Source of the DNA: DASRJX01 sp035649235
Lineage (GTDB): Bacteria > Acidobacteriota > Polarisedimenticolia > Gp22-AA2
Reading direction: 5' to 3'
Length of the DNA: 14,254 bases
NCBI GenBank assembly: GCA_035649235.1
Contig: DASRJX010000176.1
Span: 1-14,254 of the forward strand
Position 1 is the stretch's first letter. Each line of letters starts with the position of its first letter. Shown piece after piece: positions 6,748 to 12,610 of the stretch. The notes under the pieces were generated by a model that was not told the DNA's origin, made no database searches, and was given only the letters and a program-made list of their open reading frames with translations. A program made the translations under genes and the position numbers.

Positions 6748-7449
6748 ATGACACCAAGAGCCGCCGTTTTCACCTTCTGCGCCGTTGTGTTGCCGTGCTG
6801 TCCGGCCTTCGCCAGTCAGCCGGAGGGATATGTGGGCAGGCTCGTACCCAGTCCGCTGGTTGCGGAAGTGGTTGCGGGCGATTCCTCGGGCCTCCCACCC
6901 GTCGTCTGCGGGGGTTTTCGTTGGACCGAGGCCGTTTCAGTGGCTCAGCTCCAACCCGATGACGGGCTGACATTCCAGATGGCGATCATTCCGTTTCGAT
7001 CGAATGCCACGTATCTCTCGCTGCTCGACTTGGTCGCCGGCGCATTCGTCAGGATTCAATTCCTCGATGGACTGGTCGGGGGACTTGCATACAACCGCTC
7101 GAACTGGAACGACGTCACCGTCGTGGTGCGTCTGGCAACCCAGGACTTCCTGATGACGGTCAACGGAGCACAGGCTGGTCCCTTCCCCTTCGAGAGTAGT
7201 TGTGAGTCAAACGGAGGCTGCTTCAGCATCGGCGGTTTCGCCGTGCAGAAAAACCTCATCGACGACGACGGTGAGGCCTGGATCGACACGCTGTCGCTTG
7301 TCCGCGAGTCGACCACAGGGCAGGAGGTGCTGTACGAACAGGACTTCAACACCTGCCACTTCCCGCGTTCGTCGGTAGGCGGCATTCTCGTCAGCGCCCC
7401 GCCCAAGGGCGGCTCGCAAGGACCCAGGTCGCAGGCCGCTTCGCCCTAG
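6748..7449 (+). CDS. Secreted protein of unknown function, possible jelly-roll fold
   Basis: The product is 233 residues. The N-terminus is a signal peptide (hydrophobic VFTFCAVVLPCCPAFA, likely cut after A-F-A-S near residue 23). The preceding cysteines do not make a lipobox because proline occupies the -1 position. A ribosome site GGAGGAGG (6733-6740) is 7 bases before the ATG. The mature part is beta-rich with alternating hydrophobic residues: FQMAIIPFRSNATYLSLLD, VRIQFLDGLVGGLAYNRSN, VTVVVRLATQDFLMTVNG, AWIDTLSLVRE, ending near an LYEQDFN strand. The order, including a small-motif FLMTVNG strand as in domains that measure displayed surface, recalls LamG/concanavalin-type sandwiches, but this is a fold guess only. 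Cysteines at the SSCESNGGCF segment may form a disulfide. The Ser/Gly/Pro-rich tail after about residue 210 looks disordered. The gene is convergent with the next one, 9 bases away. Confidence 0.78.
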   Translation: MTPRAAVFTFCAVVLPCCPAFASQPEGYVGRLVPSPLVAEVVAGDSSGLPPVVCGGFRWTEAVSVAQLQPDDGLTFQMAIIPFRSNATYLSLLDLVAGAFVRIQFLDGLVGGLAYNRSNWNDVTVVVRLATQDFLMTVNGAQAGPFPFESSCESNGGCFSIGGFAVQKNLIDDDGEAWIDTLSLVRESTTGQEVLYEQDFNTCHFPRSSVGGILVSAPPKGGSQGPRSQAASP

Positions 7450-7458
7450 CCGACCCGA

Positions 7459-8310
7459 TCACGGGGCTTCCGGCGCTCGTCGGTCCTGCCGGCGGTACGG
7501 GTCCGGTGCGAATGGCTGGTCGGTGAAGCCCCGGCCCCTCTCCCGCCGCGCCAGGGAGTCCTCGCACAGATTGCCCGACGGCAGGACGCCCAGCCTCACG
7601 AGAGCGTCGTGATACTCGTAGCGCATCTCCAGCAGGGCGGCCGGGGAGTCTTCGAGATCGAGGTTCACCAGGCGCACCGGGTGGGACGTCTCCCGCCCGA
7701 TTCCGGTCGCGGCGAGGTCGTCCAGCTCCCGCTCGGCTCCGGCCTCCGGGGAGAGCCGACCCTGCGGCGAGGCCTCGCCAGCCGGTTCGCGCCAGGCTCC
7801 ATCCCTGCGGTCGCCATCCCCCGGAGCCATCGCCAGCAGCCGTCGCTCGCGGAACACGGCGGCGGCGATCACGCCGAGATTCTCCGTCCGCCCCAGCCAG
7901 GCTCCATAGGACTTGGGCTCGGTCGTGAAGACGAAGCGCCGCGCCGTCGTGGGCGACGTCTGCCAGCCGGCCAGCGTGATGGTCTCATACCCCTCGAGGA
8001 CCCACTTCCTCGCCTCCGACATGGAGGTCGTCCGGGCGTCGATCGAGTTGAGTCCGTCAACCGACAGTGCGATCGCCACCCGCGCTCCGGTGCTGTTGCG
8101 CAGGCGGATGGAATACTCGCGGCCCTTCAAAGCCTCCACGTAACGCGCTCCGCGGGCCGCGTATTCGGAGACCGGGATCCCGTCCACGAGGATCTCCATC
8201 GCGTACCCGTCGCGCTCGAAAGCGCGGGCGGTGCCACACGGGACCAGAGCCGTCGCGAGAATCAGCGGTAGGGTGAAACGAATGGACCGGACTTCAGAGC
8301 GCCATTTCAT
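7459..8310 (-). CDS. Conserved exported protein of unknown function
   Basis: The product is 283 residues from the ATG at 8310. An in-frame ATG at 8409 is longer but adds a charged stretch before the signal peptide. The ribosome site GAAGGAGG (minus strand, about 9 bases upstream of 8310) and the signal peptide right after this ATG select the shorter form: MKWRSEVRSIRF, a hydrophobic LPLILATALVP, and cleavage after T-A-R-A near residue 30. The first mature domain (about 33-160) is distinctive: DGYAMEILVDGIPVSEYAA, REYSIRLRNSTGARVAIALS, VDGLNSIDAR, RKWVLEGYETITLAGWQTS, SYGAWLGRTENLGVIAAAVF. I remember the same wording in uncharacterised proteins of several GC-rich phyla, but no named family. 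A charged linker (about 165-205) leads to a C-terminal block (TGIGRETSHPVRLVNLDLED, EMRYEYHDALVRLGVLP). It is probably periplasmic or extracellular. It is divergent from the ligase gene. Confidence 0.8.
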   Translation of the reverse strand: MKWRSEVRSIRFTLPLILATALVPCGTARAFERDGYAMEILVDGIPVSEYAARGARYVEALKGREYSIRLRNSTGARVAIALSVDGLNSIDARTTSMSEARKWVLEGYETITLAGWQTSPTTARRFVFTTEPKSYGAWLGRTENLGVIAAAVFRERRLLAMAPGDGDRRDGAWREPAGEASPQGRLSPEAGAERELDDLAATGIGRETSHPVRLVNLDLEDSPAALLEMRYEYHDALVRLGVLPSGNLCEDSLARRERGRGFTDQPFAPDPYRRQDRRAPEAP

Positions 8311-8380
8311 GATTGTCAGCCTCCTTCGGGACCCGCTGGGCGGGTTCTGAGGATTGGACAGGATCCGCCTCCGGAAGTTC

Positions 8381-8401
8381 CCGGCAGGGCCTTCTTGCCG
8401 G
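8381..8401. repeat. Inverted repeat between divergent genes
   Basis: CCGGCA (8381-8386) and TGCCGG (8396-8401) flank a 9-base loop, in the 160-base gap between the exported protein gene and the ligase gene. It is followed by a short AT-rich stretch (about 8402-8430) that could hold one or both promoters, although no well-spaced -35/-10 pair stands out. Confidence 0.35.
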
Positions 8402-8470
8402 CTGAACATGACTATTGGTTACATTATTGAGAGACCGCGGCATTTAGGATGCTGCGGGGAGAGTGGTCCG

Positions 8471-10003
8471 ATGATGATCCAGCAGGTCGTTCGAACGTCG
8501 CTTTCGGTCGCGGAAACCTCCTCACGCCTCGCGAAGATCGAGCGCCTGGCCGCGCTCCTGCGTGAAGCGGGGCCGGACGAGGTCGGCGTCGCGATCGCGT
8601 ACCTGTCCGGAGCCGTGCGCCAGCAGAAGCTCGGGGTTGGCTGGGCGACCCTCCAGGGCGCGCGGGCCGAGCCCTCGGAGACGCCGAGTCTCTCGCTCCT
8701 CGAGGTGGATGCCACGCTTGCGCGTCTCACTTCGACCGCGGGAAGGGGATCGGCGGCGGCGCGGAGCGAGTTGCTGCGCGCGCTCTTCGCGCGCGCCACG
8801 GCCGAAGAGCAGGAGTTCCTCGTCCGGCTTCTGAGCGGCGAGCTGCGCCAGGGCGCGCTCGAGGGGATCATGGTCGAGGCCGTCGCCAGGGCGGCTGGCC
8901 TTCCGGCGGCGGACGTGCGGCGAGCCGCGATGCTCGTCGGGGATCTGGGCGCCGTCGCCCGGTCTGCACTCGGGGAAGGTGCTGAGGGGCTCGGGCGCTA
9001 CTCTCTCGAGTTGTTCCGGCCGCTGCGACCGATGCTGGCCGGGACCGCCACGAGCGTGCAGGACGCTCTCTCCCGCCTGGGCCAGGCCGCCTTCGAGCAC
9101 AAGCTCGACGGGGCGCGCATCCAGGTGCACAAGAGTGGGACGGAGATCAAGGTCTTCTCGCGGCTCATGAACGACGTCACCGTCGCAGTACCCGAAGTCG
9201 TCGATGCAGCCAGAGCACTCGGATTCGACGAGGCGATCCTCGACGGCGAGGCGATCGCGCTGGACAGAGACGGCAGGCCGCTCCCTTTCCAGAGCACGAT
9301 GCGCCGGTTCGGGCGCAAGCTTGCCGTGGAAGAAATGCGAGGCGAGCTGCCGCTGACGGCGTTCTTCTTCGACCTCGTCCGCGCCGAGGGCGCTTCGATG
9401 CTGGCGGAGCCATACTCCCGTCGCTACGACAGGCTCGCCGAGCGCGTGTCCGAAGCGCAACGCCCGCCGCGCCTGGTCACGGAGGACGCCGCGGAGGCGC
9501 AAGCGTTCTTCGACGCCGCGATGCGCGCGGGGCACGAGGGGCTCGTGGCCAAGGACCTCCAGGCTCCGTACGAAGCGGGTGCGCGCGGCACCGCATGGCT
9601 GAAGATCAAGCAGGCCGACACGCTCGATCTTGTCGTGCTGGCGGCCGAATGGGGTCACGGCCGCCGTCGCGGGTGGCTCTCGAACCTGCACCTGGGAGCG
9701 CTCGACCCTGCGGGCGGCTTCGTCATGCTCGGCAAGACCTTCAAGGGGCTGACGGACGAGCTTCTGGAATGGCAGACGAAGCGGCTCTTGGAGCTCGAGA
9801 TCCGTCGGGAGGGGGCCGTCGTTTACGTGCGGCCCGAGATGGTCGTCGAAGTGGCGTTCAACGGCCTGCAGACGAGCCCTATCTATCCGGCCGGGCTTGC
9901 GCTGCGGTTTGCGCGCGTGGTGCGCTACCGGGACGACAAGAAGGTCGCTGAGGCGGACACCATCGAGACCGTGAGACGGATCGCCGGCGCGACGCCGGCT
10001 TGA
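8471..10003 (+). CDS. ligB: ATP-dependent DNA ligase, LigB (archaeal-like) type
   Basis: The product is 510 residues, close to the 507 of Mycobacterium tuberculosis LigB, which it resembles throughout (symbol in that sense, not E. coli LigB, which is NAD-dependent). It seals nicks by ligase adenylation, transfer of AMP to the 5' phosphate, and phosphodiester formation. An N-terminal DNA-binding domain (about 1-195; VAETSSRLAKIERLAALL, LSGELRQGALEGIM) precedes the nucleotidyltransferase core. Motif I is KLDGAR with nucleophile K211; motif III LDGEAIAL has E260; a FFFDLVRAEG strand follows; motif IV is EGLVAKDL (E356, K361); motif V is WLKIK (K378, K380). The OB domain (about 385-505) contains LSNLHLGALDP and LGKTFKGLTDELLEWQT. 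Start: of the adjacent ATGs at 8471 and 8474, both follow GGGGA (8456-8460) and give the family N-terminus; a longer frame from 8354 adds unlike residues. No Ku or LigD polymerase gene is adjacent, so a link to end-joining is not shown; a backup ligase in repair is likelier. Confidence 0.95.
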   Translation: MMIQQVVRTSLSVAETSSRLAKIERLAALLREAGPDEVGVAIAYLSGAVRQQKLGVGWATLQGARAEPSETPSLSLLEVDATLARLTSTAGRGSAAARSELLRALFARATAEEQEFLVRLLSGELRQGALEGIMVEAVARAAGLPAADVRRAAMLVGDLGAVARSALGEGAEGLGRYSLELFRPLRPMLAGTATSVQDALSRLGQAAFEHKLDGARIQVHKSGTEIKVFSRLMNDVTVAVPEVVDAARALGFDEAILDGEAIALDRDGRPLPFQSTMRRFGRKLAVEEMRGELPLTAFFFDLVRAEGASMLAEPYSRRYDRLAERVSEAQRPPRLVTEDAAEAQAFFDAAMRAGHEGLVAKDLQAPYEAGARGTAWLKIKQADTLDLVVLAAEWGHGRRRGWLSNLHLGALDPAGGFVMLGKTFKGLTDELLEWQTKRLLELEIRREGAVVYVRPEMVVEVAFNGLQTSPIYPAGLALRFARVVRYRDDKKVAEADTIETVRRIAGATPA

Positions 10004-10029
10004 CCATCCCCCGGGGCCCTCCGTATGAT
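10000..10029 (+). promoter_or_regulatory. Strong sigma70-like promoter overlapping the ligase stop codon
   Basis: TTGACC (10000-10005, 5 of 6) and TATGAT (10024-10029, 5 of 6) are 18 bases apart. The -35 overlaps the ligase TGA (10001-10003). Transcription would start near 10036, giving a leader of about 42 bases before the TTG start at 10078. This lets the radical SAM gene be expressed independently of the ligase. Confidence 0.6.
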
Positions 10030-10065
10030 TCGCGCGCTGCCAAAAGGCGACCCGTGTCACTCGAC

Positions 10066-10070
10066 AGGAG
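10066..10070 (+). promoter_or_regulatory. Ribosome binding site deciding a TTG start
   Basis: AGGAG is 7 bases upstream of TTG at 10078, an ideal spacing. The in-frame ATG at 10000 and GTG at 10054 have weaker or no such site, and the ATG at 10000 lies upstream of the likely transcription start. Confidence 0.6.
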
Positions 10071-10077
10071 TCCTGGT

Positions 10078-11673
10078 TTGAAGAGAAAGCGGGTCGGCGT
10101 GATCGAGTTGATCAGTGACTCGGTCTGGCAGAACTGGGGCACCCGCTTCTATGGCGCGCGGTTCAAGCGGCACTATGCCAGCATCATGCCGCAGGTTGTG
10201 GCAGTCTGGTGCAAGCAGCTCGGGCATGACGTCACCTACTCGACCTATTACGGCCAGCAGGACCCCGAGAGCCTGCTCCCTCCTCACCTGGACGTCCTGT
10301 TCGTTTCCACCTACACACACGCCAGCGCCGTCGCCTGCGCCCTGGCCAGGGTCCATCGCCTTCGTGGCGCGCTGACCGTCATCGGGGGGCCTCACGCTCG
10401 CTCCTTCCCGAATGACTGCCTGAGATTCTTCGACCTGGCCGTCCTGGACTGCGACCGGGGATTGATCGACGACATCCTCCGCGGAGCATTCGATCGCGGC
10501 CAGGTGATCACCAGCGGCCGCATGCTGACGGAGCTCCCGACCGTCGAGGAGCGGGTGCCTCACATCCTGAAGGCCTCGCTGACCGAGGGCCGCCCGCCGT
10601 ATGCCGCCAACATCGGACTGCTGTCCAGCGTCGGGTGCCCCTACACCTGCGATTTCTGCGTCGACTGGGACAAGCCGTACCTCTCGATCGCCGGCGACAG
10701 GTTGCGCGCCGATCTCCGCTTCATCGCCAAGCGCTTCCCGGGGGTCTACGTCAGCTATCACGACCCGAACTTCGGCGTCCAGTTCGACCGCACCATGGAT
10801 GTCATCTCCAGCCTCCCGGAGCGCGAGCGCAATCCCTACGTCATGGAGAGCTCTCTGTCCATCCTGAAGGGGCCGAGGCTGCGGCGTCTCAAGGAGACGA
10901 ATTGCTTCTACACGGCGCCTGGGATCGAGTCGTGGTCCGACTATTCGAACAAGACCGGTGTCGGGCGGAACGGGGGGCGGGACAAGCTCGAGGGCGTCAT
11001 CGCGCGGCTCGGGGAAATCCACGAGTTCGTTCCCAACATCCAGGCCAATTTCATCTTCGGGACCGACGTGGACGACGGGGAAGAGCCGGTGGAAATGACG
11101 AAGGAATTCATTCGCCGGGTGCCCTTTGTCTGGCCGACCATCAACATCCCGACGCCCTATGGGCGCACGCCCCTCTACGATTCTTATTTGGCGGCTGGCA
11201 GGATCCTGACCTCGATGCCGTTCGCCTTCTATTACATGCCGTACCTGGTGATGACCCTGAAGAACTACAGCCCACTGGAGTACTACGCGAAACTCATCGA
11301 GATCTATTCCACGGCGAATTCGCACAGACTCCTTTGGCCACGAATCGTATCCACGCCGGACTACTCGCTCAAGACTCTTTATGTCCTGCGTTCCTTCGCG
11401 TTCCAGGGGACTCTCGGCAAACTGAGGCGCACTCGCGAGCGCTTGCAGAACGACGCGGAGTTTAGGGGGTTCCATGAGGGCCGGACCTCGAGGCTCCCCG
11501 CCTTCTACAGGCAGCTATATGCCAGGCGGCTCGGGCGCTATGCGGAGCTCATCTCGGAGGCGGACATGACCCCGGAGCTGGAGGCGTCAACGGAAAGACC
11601 GGAGCTGCGCCACCCGGCGTTCACGGGCGTCGACAGCCGGGCGACTGTCCCTATGACGCCGGCTCAGAACTGA
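10078..11673 (+). CDS. Radical SAM protein with cobalamin-binding-like N-terminal domain
   Basis: The product is 531 residues from the proposed TTG start. Residues about 1-145 form a Rossmann-like domain of the B12-binding type (KRVGVIELISDSVWQNW, LGHDVTYSTYYGQ, DVLFVSTYTHASAVACALA, LTVIGGPHARSFPNDC). The GGPH element is typical of B12-binding radical SAM enzymes, while the D-x-H-x2-G base-off histidine motif is absent. The radical SAM core follows with C-x3-C-x2-C at C187, C191 and C194 (GCPYTCDFC), the ligands of the 4Fe-4S cluster that cleaves S-adenosylmethionine. Further marks are YHDPNFGVQFD, VMESSLSILKGPRLRRLKE, APGIESWSDYSNKTGVGRN and IQANFIFGTDVDDG. The C-terminal part (about 400-531) is aromatic-rich, then basic and helical. 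The substrate is unknown; related proteins of this wording are uncharacterised. No partner gene (glycosyltransferase, hopanoid or pigment gene) is adjacent to suggest one. It ends 22 bases before the stop of the convergent TPR gene. Confidence 0.9.
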   Translation: MKRKRVGVIELISDSVWQNWGTRFYGARFKRHYASIMPQVVAVWCKQLGHDVTYSTYYGQQDPESLLPPHLDVLFVSTYTHASAVACALARVHRLRGALTVIGGPHARSFPNDCLRFFDLAVLDCDRGLIDDILRGAFDRGQVITSGRMLTELPTVEERVPHILKASLTEGRPPYAANIGLLSSVGCPYTCDFCVDWDKPYLSIAGDRLRADLRFIAKRFPGVYVSYHDPNFGVQFDRTMDVISSLPERERNPYVMESSLSILKGPRLRRLKETNCFYTAPGIESWSDYSNKTGVGRNGGRDKLEGVIARLGEIHEFVPNIQANFIFGTDVDDGEEPVEMTKEFIRRVPFVWPTINIPTPYGRTPLYDSYLAAGRILTSMPFAFYYMPYLVMTLKNYSPLEYYAKLIEIYSTANSHRLLWPRIVSTPDYSLKTLYVLRSFAFQGTLGKLRRTRERLQNDAEFRGFHEGRTSRLPAFYRQLYARRLGRYAELISEADMTPELEASTERPELRHPAFTGVDSRATVPMTPAQN

Positions 11674-11695
11674 AGACGCCGCTGCCGACCGGATT

Positions 11696-12610
11696 TCAGC
11701 GTGCCTGCGATGCCTCCTGTTGCTGGGGGACCACGCCCATCGCCTGCATCTCGAGGCAGAACTCGGAGCGCTGCAGGTTGCGCTGGGCCATGCCGAACTT
11801 CGCGATCGCCAGCGCCTTCTGGGCAGCCTCCTTCGCCTTGCCGCATTCCCCCAGCTTCTGATAGGCGAGGCTGGTGTTGTTCCAGGCGAAGGCCTGCCTG
11901 AGGGACTCCCGGGACGCGGCGATGAAGCGCTGATAGTGTTCCGCGACCTCATTCCAGCGAGGCTTCGTCATGTCTTCCAGAGCCGCGGCCAGGTAGAACT
12001 CGTAGTCCTGGTCGCGGACGAAGGGACTCGGCTTGCCGCGCAGCAGCTCGCGTGCCGCCTTCAGGACCTCGATCCCTGCTTCGACGTCCTGGTCGCTCCT
12101 GGCCCAGTCTCCGCGTTCCGCCAGGAGTCTCCCTTTCGCTGTCGCATAGCGCACGGAATTCTTGTCGAGAACGACCGCCTTGCCGATCTCGGCGAGGGCT
12201 CGTTCGTAGTTTTTGTAGAAGCCGGCGTGGATCGCCGTCATGTAGTGCAGAAAGGCTTCCTGCTTCGAGGCTCTGGCCAGCTTGGCCAGGCGGCCGAATT
12301 CGGGGGAGAGCTGGGCCAGGGCGTCGGTCCGCTCCGACAACGGGACACTCTTCAAGGGCATGAGCCGGACATAGAGCAGCTGCCAACGGGCCTCGAGGTG
12401 CTCCGGCTCCTGCTCGAGGACGGCCGCGAGATAACGCTCCGCCGCCGAGGTGTCCCCCAGGTACCCGAGACTGACCAGCTCGTCGATCGCCTTGTCGAGC
12501 AACGGACCGACGTCCCCCGAGGACGGTGCATTGGGGGCGGCCCCGCCTGCGGCGAAGGCGCAGATCGACGACATCAGGAGGGCGGAGCAGACAGCGAGGA
12601 TCGGCTTCAT
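11696..12610 (-). CDS. Exported TPR-repeat protein, partner of the CHAT gene
   Basis: The product is 304 residues. A signal peptide (MKPILAVCSALLMSSICAFA, cleavage after A-F-A near residue 20) indicates export. The rest is helical with TPR-like pairs: about 50-80 (AAERYLAAVLEQEPEHLEAR), about 120-150 (HYMTAIHAGFYKNYERALAE and a following helix), 150-170 (YATAKGRLLAERGDW), and most clearly 235-280 (QAFAWNNTSLAYQKLGECGK, AKEAAQKALAIAK). An ending rich in Gln follows. The start ATG overlaps the stop of the CHAT gene as ATGA (12607-12610), with AGGAG 8 bases before, so the two are translationally coupled and probably act together. Because this partner is exported, the CHAT protein may be as well. 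Function is inferred only as protein binding; it might be substrate, adaptor or inhibitor of the CHAT protein. Confidence 0.85.
   Translation of the reverse strand: MKPILAVCSALLMSSICAFAAGGAAPNAPSSGDVGPLLDKAIDELVSLGYLGDTSAAERYLAAVLEQEPEHLEARWQLLYVRLMPLKSVPLSERTDALAQLSPEFGRLAKLARASKQEAFLHYMTAIHAGFYKNYERALAEIGKAVVLDKNSVRYATAKGRLLAERGDWARSDQDVEAGIEVLKAARELLRGKPSPFVRDQDYEFYLAAALEDMTKPRWNEVAEHYQRFIAASRESLRQAFAWNNTSLAYQKLGECGKAKEAAQKALAIAKFGMAQRNLQRSEFCLEMQAMGVVPQQQEASQAR

Noticed and set aside
7459..8310. Lipoprotein signal in the exported protein (cysteine in LVPC)
   Set aside because: Proline directly before the cysteine does not fit a lipobox, and a normal signal peptidase I site follows.
8402..8470. 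A promoter for the ligase in the AT-rich stretch (candidates TTGAGA, TTGGTT, TACATT, TAGGAT)
   Set aside because: No pair has acceptable spacing: the gaps found were about 12, 19 or 24 bases with weak matches.
8522..10060. A 512-codon minus-strand frame opposite the ligase
   Set aside because: Shadow of the ligase gene, whose catalytic motifs are all intact on the plus strand.
10057..11475. A 472-codon minus-strand frame opposite the radical SAM gene
   Set aside because: Shadow frame; composition is typical of antisense GC-rich DNA and the plus strand carries the C-x3-C-x2-C protein.
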